Position numbers and translations under genes: made by a program. Source: Auricularia sp. M13 (lineage: Eukaryota; Basidiomycota; Agaricomycetes; Auriculariales; Auriculariaceae). Taken from it: a DNA stretch of 64,000 nucleotides. Positions 1-11,238 of this stretch are shown one piece after another. The notes under the pieces were generated by a model, which was given only the letters and a program-made list of their open reading frames with translations, searched no databases and was not told the origin of the DNA. The stretch lies in the NCBI GenBank assembly GCA_037042915.1, contig CM073196.1, positions 930,001 through 994,000 on the forward strand, written 5' to 3'. Every line of letters begins with the position of its first letter. Position 1 is the stretch's first letter.

Positions 1-1
1 G

Positions 2-991
2 CTGCATCTCGGAACGGAATTCGTTAGAGAGGCCGTCATCAACCTCCTGCGCTGTCCGACGCCGGCCTTGGAAGAGCTCGATGTATACGTCCCCGAGGTC
101 AATTCCGGCCTGCTTCCCTGGCTCGGATACCCCGAACAGGCGTTCCCACGAATGCTTCCCGAGGCGCCCTTACTGCGACGCATGAGGGTGCAGGACATTC
201 CCATTCTCTGCTGCCACGCACCATCCAGTCTGCCATCGCTCGTATCGTTCGATTACACTTCTTCGCCCCATTCGGGTGCGTACGGGGAGCTGCTCTGGGA
301 TATGTTCAAGCTGGCACCGAAGCTGGAACATATCAAGCTCGACGTCGACCCGCTCGACACCGAGCGCCTCGCTTCGTCCATGACTACCGAACGCGACACA
401 TTAGCCATCCGATCGCTGCACGTCCGTAACCCTGATGCGCATCTCGTACTTCTGGGCCACCCACGCTTCAAAATGCCCAACCTTACAACGCTTTCTATCG
501 GAGCAAAGTTACTGGTCGACATCGACGAGGAGGTGTTGGGATCGTTGGGCGACACCCTCAAAAGGCTCACGCTCTTTTCTCCTGGACTACAGCCAGGGTC
601 AGAGGATGTGCTGCGACAACTGAAGGCCATCGAAGCGATCGAAATCGAGGGGGGAGGAGATATCGGGTTTGACTTTGACGACGACCCCAACCGCGACCTC
701 ATCTTTGACGGACTGTGCTCGCCGGAGGAGCCGTTGATGTGGCCGTGCTTGCGCTCTGTGAGCCTGAGCAACCGTCGTGAACGCGGCGTTGAAAACGACG
801 GCCTGCTTCGCCTGCTCTGCGCGCGGAACCTGAGGGACGGCGTCGCAGAAGGAGAGACTCGCACGATCCCGTGCCGCATCGAAAAGGTAGATTTCGACAC
901 GTTCAGTGTTCCCGCCTGGGTTGCGGTGAACATCAAGTCCATGCTGGGAGACAACTGCACTATCACTGATAAAAAGTATTATGTTCTGTAA
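2..991 (+). CDS. F-box/LRR-like protein, C-terminal part (5' end outside window)
   Basis: The frame is open from base 2, with no ATG upstream of the recognisable protein, so the 5' end lies outside the window; the visible part is about 329 residues with no intron. The residues form irregular leucine-rich repeats (LERIKL-, LTTLSIG- and LKRLTLF-like strands at 25-30 residue spacing), as in the C-terminal half of the large basidiomycete F-box-like/LRR protein families. Those families usually act as substrate receptors for SCF ubiquitin ligases, but the F-box itself would lie outside this window, so that role is inferred. The C-terminus is short and polar, ending in a TAA. It could also be an LRR protein without an F-box. 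Confidence 0.6.
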   Translation: MHLGTEFVREAVINLLRCPTPALEELDVYVPEVNSGLLPWLGYPEQAFPRMLPEAPLLRRMRVQDIPILCCHAPSSLPSLVSFDYTSSPHSGAYGELLWDMFKLAPKLEHIKLDVDPLDTERLASSMTTERDTLAIRSLHVRNPDAHLVLLGHPRFKMPNLTTLSIGAKLLVDIDEEVLGSLGDTLKRLTLFSPGLQPGSEDVLRQLKAIEAIEIEGGGDIGFDFDDDPNRDLIFDGLCSPEEPLMWPCLRSVSLSNRRERGVENDGLLRLLCARNLRDGVAEGETRTIPCRIEKVDFDTFSVPAWVAVNIKSMLGDNCTITDKKYYVL

Positions 992-2108
992 AATGCAGCT
1001 GTATCCCTCCTTTATCGTAATAGTTTCCCGGCAATACCTAGTTATCCGGGTTTCACTGCTTGTTCTGAACTGTGCAGAGAATCTGGACATTCAGGGCGAG
1101 CGTAGTCGTCCAACTGGATGAAGCTTCAGAATCGACTCTCCGCGCTCTCTACTCTCTGAGTGACTGGGCGGGCATCGATCGCCGTGCGTCGTTTCTCGGC
1201 TTATGCGCAGCACTGTGTGCAGCCCTCTCGCAGCTCTCAGACCACAGCTGGACCAACACTGGCAGTCGTGAGACCCTGAGAAGTGGCCTATCAGAAAATA
1301 CCGGCGATTTTTCTGACTGTTGACAGACTGGGCCGCAGTTTGCTCAGGGAATGTGGAATTGCACTGTTATAGGAGGTTTGACGAATTTTGTAAGACATGT
1401 GCTACAAACACTTGACCACTGCAGCTGCGCATGGTTTTCGTGGGAAATCAGGTTTTCAGTCTGCCGGCCGGAGGTACCGCCTGCGTCTTCAGCTTCACCA
1501 ATCATCTCCACTGCTCGCCAACTCTCTCCCGCGCGCGGAACAGCCTCTCGTTGTGCTGCCGTCTTTCTTTTGGGCGACTCGATTCCGCTCGAATTCTTCG
1601 ATACGACCGTCCCGCGCAAGCAGGACGACTTGAGGAAGAACGCACAGTAGGTGTAGGCAGAATACCGGGGTTCCAGAGGATTACCGGCGGCATGCTGCTG
1701 TATACTGCCAAGCGCTCGAGCTTGCGCTTTTGAAATGTATATATCGAACGCAACCTTCCTCGTCAAGCGCAGCCGTTTTGCTCCTTGAAGACTCGCACCT
1801 CCTGCCAGCTGAGCTCGGAGTCAGAATCGCGCTTTCCGACTCCGACTGGCTTGCGCCTTTTCGTCGCTGGGCTTTGTGTTCGCATATAATAGTCCATCGT
1901 CCTTGAACGCGCGCCATCCCGGGACCAATGACCTCTGTGCTCAAATGATATCGCTTACCTGAACAATAGGACAGTAGGCCTGCAAGCCGGGTCGTGATCA
2001 TCGGCCCGGGTCCGGTGGCTGCTCAAAACGCGGTTGCACGGCAAACAGCGGGTCAAGAGCTTTCTCTTCCTACTTTGCACATCGCACCCGCACACCCGCA
2101 CCTGCACG
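992..2108. other. Intergenic stretch, no gene supported
   Basis: Short open frames occur on both strands, but none has a plausible start, splice pattern or recognisable domain. The last 120 bases are pyrimidine-rich and probably serve as the promoter and leader of the acidic-protein gene that starts at 2109. Confidence 0.5.
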
Positions 2109-4124
2109 ATGTACAACGCCGCCATATCGTTCGCTCGCGACATGCGTCGGCGCCTCTCTGGGGCTGCCGCCACTGACGCCGGCAACGACGACCAGCCGGA
2201 AGATTTTTCCAACCACCACGCTGCCGAACGCGCTCACGACGACGACGGCGAAGAAGGGGACGATGAGGAATGCCAGAATGACGACGACTACGACGAAGAC
2301 GACGTGCAGATGCCCGTGGGACACGCCGGCCTGGTAGATTATGACAGCGACGAGGCCGAAGACGACGGCGACGACAACGGCAAACGCGCCAACGTCGAAG
2401 ACGACGGTGAACACGAGGATGACATCGGCGGGCCCTCCGTTGACGACCTGTTCGCCCCCGGCGAGCTCGAGAGGCGCATGGCTGAGGAGGCGGCTGGCAT
2501 CGACCCCTACGCCGACGAATTCGCAGAGGCCCCCACGGAGGTCGACGACGACGACCTCGCCGCTCGCCGCGCCGACTTCGACGAGGACGACGTGCCCGAG
2601 ATCAGCGAGGAGGAGCGCGCGGCTACCGACGCGATCTACGCGGAAATACGGCGCAAGGTGGCCGAGGACGAGGCTGCAAGGGCGGCCGCGTACGACACGC
2701 CCTACGTCGCGTCTCCATCCTCGTCGTCGTCTTCGGCCGGCTCGAACAGCACGAGCACCGGCTCTGACTGGTTTGGCCCTAGCGCGCCCTCGGCCGAGCC
2801 TCTTAGCGGTAACCGCGAGTTTAGGACGCCTCCCCCGCAAGACCTGGCCGAGCCCACGACGCCGGTCTTCGACGCCCTCCCGCTCGCCAGGGAGGAACTC
2901 GTTGTGCCGACCCCCGTCATGGTCACGTCGCTTGTTGGCGCTGCGAGGGGCCTCATCCTCCGGACGATGCTGGGCCGCAACCATCGCACGGTGACCCGCC
3001 CGAGCAGGCACGGTCCGCCTACGCCCTTCACGTCGCCGCGGACCTCCCCCGCTCCGGACCTTGGCATCGATGAGGCCGACAGTAAGTGGTCATTCATTCA
3101 TCCTCGCGAACGTGTTGCTGATATCAGCCCTGCAGATTCGCACGCACAAACCAACCTCTCGGCCGCGCCGCGCAACGCCCTCAGACGCACCATGAACGCC
3201 GATTATTTCCAGCCCGACGGGAACGGCGGCTTCTTCGCGATGCGTGCCCAGCACCATGTGTCCCGTCCCTGGGAGCTTTCGTACGAGGAGACGGCGCGGC
3301 TAAACGAGCGTCGTCGCGTGGAAGCTGCAGCTGCTGCCGCGTCGTCCGTGCCGCAGCCGCAGCCTCAGCCTGCACCACCTGCTCGGTCTCCCAGTGTGGA
3401 ATCGGACGACGTCGACATGGCTGGCTACGACACTGCTGATGAGCCTGGCGACTGCTCCCCCTCGCCCGTCGAGGGGACGAGCTCCCAGGTTCAGCAGGAT
3501 GTCGAACCGCCTGCCAATGTCGTGACGCCGCCGGCCTCGCCGTCTCCCAGGCAGAAGCGCGCGCGCTCGGAGGACGATTTGGTGGACGATGGCGCGCTTG
3601 CGGGGAAGCGACGCCGAGTCGAAACTGAAGCGCAGCCGGGGTCGCCGGCGGCGGCTCGTGCTCGCGCTGGCACGCACAGGCGCATCCAAGCGCGCTCGCC
3701 CACCGTGGCGACCCGCTCCACGATTCAAGTTTCTACCGCGATGACCGCTTCTCCTGCTCCTCGGAGCGCAGGACCGGTTGTCGCGGAACCCGATGCTGAC
3801 ATGGTCGATGGATATAACGAGGTATGTCGTTTGTGCTTGCGTTCTTTTCAGCTGATGCTCACCCATCTTGCTCAGTTGCCCATTGCTTCACCCCCAGCGG
3901 AGGCTGTGGCCGGCCCGTCGCGACAGCCCGCAACAGCATCCCCCTCTAAGCGTCCGTCGCGCCGCCGTGGCCGCGCCGTGCAGAAGGCTCCAACGGCACC
4001 AACGCGGCGCAGCACGCGTATCCGCAAGAACGAGGCCGCGCGCGCGAAGGCTGCAGAGGACGTTCGCGCGGCTGCTGCGGTCGCTCAGAAGCGCGGAAAG
4101 CGGGGCGGCAATGGGCGCGCGTGA
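2109..4124 (+). CDS. Acidic, low-complexity, probably nuclear protein of unknown function
   Basis: I read three exons, 2109-3081, 3136-3821 and 3876-4124, giving 635 residues. The ATG at 2109 is the first ATG in frame after a CT-rich leader. Residues 20-140 are strikingly rich in Asp and Glu. The middle is Ser/Pro-rich. Two basic clusters (KRARSEDD and GKRRRVE) look like nuclear localisation signals. The C-terminus is Arg/Ala-rich and basic (RRRGRAVQKAP, RRSTRIRK), which could bind nucleic acid. The acidic head with basic tail resembles histone-chaperone or chromatin-associated proteins in composition only; I see no named domain. Both introns are exactly 54 nt and leave the frame open if retained. 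Confidence 0.7.
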   Translation: MYNAAISFARDMRRRLSGAAATDAGNDDQPEDFSNHHAAERAHDDDGEEGDDEECQNDDDYDEDDVQMPVGHAGLVDYDSDEAEDDGDDNGKRANVEDDGEHEDDIGGPSVDDLFAPGELERRMAEEAAGIDPYADEFAEAPTEVDDDDLAARRADFDEDDVPEISEEERAATDAIYAEIRRKVAEDEAARAAAYDTPYVASPSSSSSSAGSNSTSTGSDWFGPSAPSAEPLSGNREFRTPPPQDLAEPTTPVFDALPLAREELVVPTPVMVTSLVGAARGLILRTMLGRNHRTVTRPSRHGPPTPFTSPRTSPAPDLGIDEADSKWSFIHPRERVADISPADSHAQTNLSAAPRNALRRTMNADYFQPDGNGGFFAMRAQHHVSRPWELSYEETARLNERRRVEAAAAAASSVPQPQPQPAPPARSPSVESDDVDMAGYDTADEPGDCSPSPVEGTSSQVQQDVEPPANVVTPPASPSPRQKRARSEDDLVDDGALAGKRRRVETEAQPGSPAAARARAGTHRRIQARSPTVATRSTIQVSTAMTASPAPRSAGPVVAEPDADMVDGYNEVCRLCLRSFQLMLTHLAQLPIASPPAEAVAGPSRQPATASPSKRPSRRRGRAVQKAPTAPTRRSTRIRKNEAARAKAAEDVRAAAAVAQKRGKRGGNGRA

Positions 4125-5943
4125 CGCCGTGCGCTCGCTGCCTTTATATTACCTATATGTAGCATTGAGGTGGCGCATTGACTGCCACCTCCCCGCGCCA
4201 CGTCGCCAGCCTCGCCGTATAGCCGGATGAGCAGGCCGCTGAGGCTGCCTTCGCCGTCGGCATCTCGTTGGCCGACGTCGTCGCAATGGTATCCGTCGAC
4301 CTCTCCCCCCTCGCCAGTGTGCATACCTGTATCGCTCCATCACGCCCTCCCCCCACCGTCACGTTCCATAATGACCCCCAGATTCGGATTCAGTTTTCTG
4401 CATCGTCATGTTGCATTCGCTCTTTGTACATCCTCCTACTTAGTTTGTTACATACCTTCCTGTTGCGTTCCTCCCGTTCCTCCTTTGTCTCCACTCTCCA
4501 GCTTGTGTTGCTTTGACCTTGGTTCGGAATTGATTGGCCTCGATTTGATCTTTGAGCAGTTGAGGAATGCGAGAGAGACTGAGCAGTGCGACGTGGATTA
4601 GTCCATCGATGAGAGCTGCATGGCACGGGCCGGTCAGACTTGACACGCCTCAGGCTAGTACTCGCACTGTTTCCTCTCCGCACACCACCAGGGCCCACAA
4701 GCTCAGCGCTCAGCGCTCAGCGAGTGTAGCGCAGATTTACTTCCAGTCCAAGCATCGCGGAGAACGGACGGGTTCATATTTGCGCCGGGCAGCTGCAAGT
4801 GCTCGCCTTGCTGCCCACCGTGGTCTGGTCCTGGTTCGCCTAACGCGCATGTCTGTCTTCTGGCACTGCTGCCACGCGCGTGTCTTTGTCGCAACGAGCT
4901 GTCCTGCGCCTACAACGGAACACCTTGCTTCACACGATGCGTGGCGTTGTCCTGCCTGCCCATTGACACTGCGGACGGCAGAAAGGCGCATCATGATACT
5001 GACTCGTATCTGGCGACACAAAGAGAATTTCGGCCTCGTAGGACAGCAACGAGCAACAGAAACTACTCAACGCCGTCTCCAGAAGCAGCCGTTCGTCCGG
5101 ACACCGCAAAGCCCAGCTCGAGGAGCAGCCCGCCGAAATCCTCTCAGTCTGCAGTTTCGCAACGGTGTTCTCCTTCGGAATCCGAGAGTCACTTGGGAAT
5201 GAGGACAGGGGGCTGGACTAGTAGTTGTACGTAGGGGATGCATTCTACGCGCCGGTTGGCAAGCGATCGAGCAGTGCGTCCCAACGGCGCATTTAATTCG
5301 TGCTACCTAGAGCCAGAGAGAGTAGCCACGATCCTCCAACTTGCCGACTTTAACAAAGAACATATGCAACAGTCATCCTCACCATCATCTCTCAAACCTT
5401 AGAAGGCTCAGGATGGCAGGCATTTCCGGGGCTAGAACAACTTCAGGAATTCACATTTGGTCCTGATCACTCCAGAACTACGCGGAAAACACGTCAATTA
5501 AGCAACTTGCCTAAGCAAGTGCGAGGAGGGAATGATACAAAAAAAAGGGAGCGGCCGGCACAGCGTCAAAAGAACATGAAGAGGCGTCAGAGAACGAAGA
5601 GTCCAGTCGAGTCGAAAGTGTGTTCTTCTAGCCACAACAACTAAAGGGGTGAGTGAACGTGAAGGTGGGGGTGATGATACGGTGCGTTTGCCTGGATTTA
5701 TGCTACATCAGGGGTGTCGTTGCCGTGGCCTTCCGGACCGTGTTGAGAGAGAGCGAGATCGATAAGAGGGAGCGAGTATGTCGATGTTTGATAGCGAGAC
5801 ATTGAGAGTTGACTTGAGACCATTGCGTTATGTGCGTTGCGGATGGGTGACTTGGTGAGTGGAGCCCGAGAGCGAGAACGAATTGTTGAAATGTCCGAAA
5901 TGGGTGCTGGGTGGGATAAGGCTACTCGTACACACGAGCCGGC
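4125..5943. other. Long intergenic stretch between convergent genes
   Basis: This 1.8-kb stretch separates the 3' ends of two convergent genes. Open frames of up to 211 codons appear on the plus strand around 4567-5202, but their amino-acid composition is random-looking and no homology is apparent. A short tandem of a GCTCAGC unit lies near 4700. I see no RNA gene or transposon end. Confidence 0.45.
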
Positions 5944-8900
5944 TCAGCGCCGGAAGGGGTTGCGGCTCTGCGAGCCGGACGACGCGCTGGACGCGTAGCT
6001 CTCGAAGCTGTCGCCCGTGCGGTGGTGCTTGACGATCGGGTCCATCTCGTAGTTGGGCTGCGGCTCGCGCTGCGGGCTGTTCCATATCGACGAGCCGATA
6101 GTGGAGGACGAGAAACGCGAGCCGCCGGCAGCGGGTGGAACGGCATCGCGGTCGCGCAGCGGCTGGCGCGGCTCGGGCGCGCGGCGCGGCGCGCCCGTCA
6201 TGACGGAGTACAGCGACGGCGCGCTGAGGCGGTTGGCGTGCTGGTCAACACTGAGCGCGTCGCGTTCGTACCGCGGGAGGAGCGACGGCTGCGGCGACGG
6301 CGCGCGCGAGCGGTCTTCATACCGCGTCGTGACGACCGACGGCGCGCGCGTCCACTCCCACTTGCCGTGCCCCGCGCCCGCGCCGCGCGCGTGCGCCTCG
6401 AGCGCCTCCATCTCGCGGTGGTGCCGCGCCTCCTCCGCCGCGCGCATGCGCTCCAGCATCTCCTGGACGTTCTTCTCGGAGCGGGAGCGCGCCTCGACGT
6501 CGCGGTGTTGGTTGTGCGCGCCGGTGCCGAAGAGCTTGTCGCCGAGCCAGTGCGCGCCGCGCGAGAGCAGCCCGCGCTGCTTCATCGCGCGCGCGAACTG
6601 CGCCGTCTGCGCCGCGCGCTTCTTGCGCATGCGCCGGCGCCAGCACAGCACGAACAGCAGGCAGATGAACGCGCACCCCAGCGCCATCAGCAGGATCTCC
6701 CACCACGCCAGCGGGCGGCGGCCCCCTCCCGAGGACGGCGGGGCGGGCGCCGTCGGGCTCTGCGCGGGCGTGTTGTCGATGAAGGGCGCGGTGACGAGCG
6801 TCGAGAGGCACGCGCCGAGGCCGGGCACGACGCCCGTGCCCGACGTGCACTTGGCGTCGACGCACGCGCCGCCCTGGAGCACCTGGCCGGCGTTCGCGCA
6901 CGCCAGGCAGCGGTTGGCGCCCGCGCCGGCGCACGACGCGCACGCGCTGTCGCACGCCTTGCACGAGTTGGACGAGACGTCGAAGAACTGCGCCCGGCTG
7001 CACGTCGCGAGGCAGCGGCCGACGGACGCGCCGCCGTCCTTGCTGGCCTGGAGGACGGGCCGCGCGGCCTTGCAGCTCGTGCACTGGTCGAAGCCCGGGC
7101 CCGAGCAGGTCGCGCAGTCGCCGTGGCATGGGAGGCAGGCGCCCGACGAGGAGAACGTGCCGGAGGGGCAGGACGATGTGCAGCTTCCGCCGCTCGCGAG
7201 ACTGTTGCCGGCGCACGTCAGGCAGAACTTGGCACTGCCCACACAGGTCGAGCACGTCGAGTCACATGCTGTTCAACGGATTAGTCGTCGGATTCGGGTG
7301 CATGGCATGTGAAGAGGAAACACAATGGCGTACCGGCACACGTGAAACCGTCGTCCGAGATGAACGTGCCAGACGGGCAGGCGTCGACGCACTTGCCGTC
7401 GGAGAGATAGCTGCCGGGAAGACACTTGGTGCACTGGACCTGATCCAGCGTGCTCGCGACATTGAAGTTCGGGATGCCGCACGCGGTGCACTTGGCCGGG
7501 CACGCGTCGCACAAGTTCTTGTTGTTGTTGGCCACAAGCGAAGAACCAGAGCAAACGCCGTTGTTGTCGATGGGCACGCAGCCGCCGTTGAACTTGTAGG
7601 TGCCTTGCGCGCAGATCAGACAGCCGTTGGACCCTGGCCCGCTGCAGGTCTTGCAGAGCGGCGAGCAGAGGGCACACGTGTCGCCATTGAGGAAGGAACC
7701 GTCGGGACACTGCTTGGCGCCAGGAGTCGTCTGGACGATGCACTTTGTCCTGTCGTTTCCATCGACGGTCAAGCCCGAGGCGCACTGAGTGCAGGTGCCC
7801 GAACCAGACTGGCAGGAGTTGCAACCAAGCTGGCAAGCTGACCGGAAAGCGTCAACGCGCCGTAAATAGAGAACAAAGGGGAGCCAGAAATACGATACCT
7901 TGACAGTTGCCGTCGTCGGTGAGGAAGAAGCCCTGGGCGCACGCCGCGCAGGCGGTGCCGTTGCCGGCGTCCGTCCAGCCGGCGTTGCACTCGCACTTGC
8001 CGTTCGCGCCGCACGCGCCGTTGAGGCAGCTGCACGATTCCGGCGCGTTGTCGACCTTGGGCTTGAGGCATTTGCCGGAGCCCGTGAGGCCGTCGTCGCA
8101 CTTGTCGCAGTCCTCCGGGCACTTGTCGCACGTGGGCCCGAAGAACCCCGCGGCGCACTCCTCGCAGCGCTCGCCGGCGAAGCCGCTGTCGGCCGGGCAC
8201 GCGCACGTCCCCGCGGGCGTGCAGACGCCCGCGCCGGAGCACGCGGGGGAGCACGCGGCTGTGAATAGTGTTAATACTACTGAAGGAACAATAGGCAGAT
8301 GGGAGTTCATTTCGGCGACGCACTGGATTGGAGGTCGACGAGGGCCATAGCGGCGGATCCCAGCCCGCCGGGCAGCTGAGACATGTCGGCGACGGAGTCC
8401 CAGAGCACCACGCGCTGGTCGCCCGCGGTGACCGCGGCCCACGCGTTCTGCGACACGACGAGCGAGCCGGGGGCGAGCGTGACCTTGTCGTCGGCGAGGG
8501 TGCCGTTCGTCGGGACGGGCGTGAAAGTCGTCTGGCCGCGGTAGAGCGAGGCGGTCGTCGAGAGCACGCCCGGCTGGAGTTGGATGGTGAGTGGGAAGAT
8601 TATGGAGCTCGAGTCCGTCGGGTCCGGGGCGAAGCCGGGAGAGTAGGAGAGGCGGGAGGACGAGGCCGTGAGCGCATTTCGTAAATTCTGGGGGTCCGAA
8701 GTCGAAGAGTACGTTCCAGGCAACAACACGAATGGGTCGCTCCCGCTTGTCGACAGCACGGCGCCGACTGACGAGCTCAGTTTGTGAATAGCAGAATAAT
8801 CCTGGGACTCACTCGAGATGTTGGAAGAGCCACTAAGGCATTGTCCTGCAACGCAGAGAGTTGTTGTGGATGACTGGGCTGCTGCAGTGTATTTGAGCAG

Positions 8901-8981
8901 TCTATAGCAGAATGAGCACCGGCCAGCGTACGTACCTGCGGTGGCAGCCAAAAGAATGAGTGGCGCGACGCTGGCCAGCAT
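5944..8981 (-). CDS. Cysteine-rich receptor-like single-pass membrane protein (growth-factor-receptor/furin-like repeats)
   Basis: Five exons read 8936-8981, 8324-8845, 7899-8258, 7334-7837 and 5944-7268 on the minus strand, all joined in frame by GT-AG introns, for 918 residues. It opens with a signal peptide (MLASVAPLILLAATAG). Residues about 15-190 form a non-cysteine ectodomain. Residues 190-620 carry many CxxC/CxxxC repeats of the EGF-like and furin/growth-factor-receptor type. One membrane helix follows near residues 666-686 (EILLMALGCAFICLLFVLC), then a basic stop-transfer WRRRMRKKR. The cytosolic tail of about 230 residues is Arg/Ser/Pro-rich with no kinase domain. This architecture is familiar from basidiomycete proteins annotated as insulin-like growth-factor-binding or receptor-like; ligand and role are unknown. 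A cell-surface sensor or adhesion role is inference. Confidence 0.8.
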
Positions 8982-9950
8982 AACGTTAACGGTCGTAGAG
9001 GAGAAGGTGGGAGCCAAGGGGCGGCTCCAGCCGGTGCCCAAGATATAGTCGCGTGGTGGCCCATGAGAACAATAGCCGTCATCCGAGGAGCGCGTGGTTC
9101 TTTTGCCTCCGGTCCGGGCCCGAGCGCCCTTTGTTCTGTCACCGCAAAAAAAATACAATGTCTGCCTGCCAACCGATCGCGGCCATGTCCCTCTCTCTCT
9201 TTCGCGCTTGATTTCGCCTGTAGTGACCGCTGGCACGGTTCAGCGTGCTCGGACGGGCTGTGCGAATTTGTCAATATGATCAATGAAGCTGGAGCTGCCC
9301 CACAGGCCTTGACATCGCCTCGCGTTGCCCAAATTTCTCACTTACTGTTGCCTGAGGGTCATGGACAGCAGCAGCCCACGTCCTTGCACTATAATAGGCA
9401 CCCTCTATTTGAACATAATCCAGCACCGACATAGGTTGAGCAAAAGCATCGGAAGGCCACCATAGAGCACTTGAGTATAGCGAACATCTTCCAGGCACTA
9501 CTTACGGTATTGCCAGATGGAAAGGGAGAACTTGCGCAGCATGTAACTCCAATGAAAGATTGTTAATCGCAGATCCACCGCAAGTCCTTACTATGTAGTC
9601 GTGATCGTCGCCTGAAGCTCAAACTTAGAGCGTTGTGCGAGTCGCTGCGAGCACATCCGCGGGTCGTGATCGCCGTGATACGGTCCTCGTCGCCAAGGAC
9701 GATCCCCCTAACATAGCTGAGAGGGGGTATTTTGGGAACCTTAACCTATCGCGTGGGCGCGGGTGGCGCTAGCATATGCACGGCGCCATTGGCTCTTGGG
9801 GCGTTCATAAAGAGCAGGACTATCCCGGAGTTGAGTTCGGCCTACCAAACCCTCCTCTCTTCCTCCCTCCCCCACCTTCTCACCTCTCCGTCGTCTCTCT
9901 CTTCCCTGAATCTCTTCGGATCCGGCCTCGCACTCACACTCACACTCACG
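8982..9950. promoter_or_regulatory. Divergent promoter region of the receptor-like and polysaccharide lyase genes
   Basis: The two flanking genes point away from each other, so this 970-base stretch must hold both promoters. A TATA-like CATAAAGAG lies near 9805. A CT-rich leader and a CACTCA microsatellite (about 9930-9949) precede the lyase ATG. No gene is supported within it. Confidence 0.45.
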
Positions 9951-11238
9951 ATGATCTTCCCCTCGTTTGTTGTTTTCGCGCTCCTCGCGCTTGACGCCGT
10001 GCTCGCACTACCCAGCGCGGGCGCCCACGACGACGCTCTCGCCATAGCCGGCCGCCATCACGGCAAGCGGGCTGCTGGTGCTCTCAGACGCAGCAAACGC
10101 TGCGCGCCCAAGAGCACCGCCAGCCTCGCTGCCCCGGCCGCGACCCATGTTGCTAAGCCCGCCAAGACTTCCACATCGGCGGCTTCCCGCACCGCAACGA
10201 AGCCCGCGTCGTCCCCGTCCTCCAGCTCCAAGCCCAAAGACGAGGACAACGACAAGAACAAGGACGCTGAGACGTCTTCCACCACCAAGAAGCCCTCCTC
10301 GTCCGCGCCCAAGCCGACCGCGAACGCATTCAAGGCGCTCGGCGCGCTCTTCCCGGCCGCCGCGGTCTCGAGCAACCGCGCGAGCTCGTGGAGCACGGCG
10401 CCGGGCGCGCCCAACCACATCGCGCTGTCGGACAAGGCGCTCGGCGCGGCGAACGTCATGAAGCTCGCGCACCCCATCACGACGGCGCCGGACGGCAAGG
10501 AGGCGATGGAGGTCTCCTTCAAGAAGGGCGCGTACGACTACCAGGGCCCCAAGGGCGGCTTCTCGCTCGTCGCGTTCGGCCCCGACGCCGTCGACCTCAC
10601 CACCGCGCGCGAGGCGACGTTCGCGTACCGCCTCTACTTCCAGGAGGGCTTCCAGTGGAACAAGGGCGGCAAGCTCCCCGGCCTCAGTGCGTCATCCCAG
10701 CGAACAGCTCCACCTGCATCTTGATGCTGATTTTTCTTCTTTTTGGCGTGCTTTAGTTGGCGGCGAGAGCGACGGCGCGGCGGAGAGCTGCAACGGCGGG
10801 AACAAGGCGACGAACTGCTTCTCGACGCGCATGATGTGGCGCGCGGGCGGCAAGGGCGAGCTGTACGCGTACCTCCCCCCGGGGCTGAAGGGCAACGACG
10901 GCATCTGCGCCGTCAAGCCCGAGAGCCACTGCAACCCGGCGTACGGCTCGTCCATCGGCCGCGGCGCGTTCCACTTCAAGGCCGGCGGCTGGACGACGGT
11001 CGCGCAGCGCGTGCGGCTCAACACGCCCGGCGCGAACGACGGCGAGATCGAGATCTTCGTCGGCGGGCAGAGCGTCATCAAGGCGTACGGCCTCACGCTG
11101 CGCAGGAACGACCAGGGCCGCATCCGCGCGTCCGTCATCCAGAGCTTCTTCGGCGGGCACGACCCCAGCTGGGCCTCGCCGCGCGACCAGAAGATCTGGT
11201 TTGCCGACTTCTCGGTCGCCATCACCGAGCGCCTCTAA
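9951..11238 (+). CDS. Secreted polysaccharide lyase family 14-like protein
   Basis: Two exons, 9951-10686 and 10757-11238, join across a 70-nt intron for 405 residues. The start at 9951 gives a clear signal peptide (MIFPSFVVFALLALDAVLALPS), whereas upstream in-frame starts would bury it. Residues 30-125 are a Ser/Thr/Pro/Lys-rich linker. From residue 130 the sequence matches fungal PL14-like domains in pattern: YRLYFQEGFQWNKGGKLPGL, then GGESDG with paired cysteines, CFSTRMMWRAGGKGELYAYL, and a C-terminal beta-sandwich ending GGHDPSWASP and IWFADFS. PL14 enzymes cleave uronate-containing polysaccharides by beta-elimination. The fungal substrate is not established here; alginate or glucuronan-like polymers are possible. 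It probably acts outside the cell. Confidence 0.85.

Noticed and set aside
4567-5202. A 211-codon plus-strand frame as a gene
   Set aside because: It has random-looking composition, no recognisable motif, and lies in a region with several overlapping long frames of similar quality.
6022-7284. Long plus-strand frames opposite the receptor-like gene
   Set aside because: These are mirror frames caused by high GC and low stop frequency; the minus strand has splice sites, a signal peptide and cysteine repeats.
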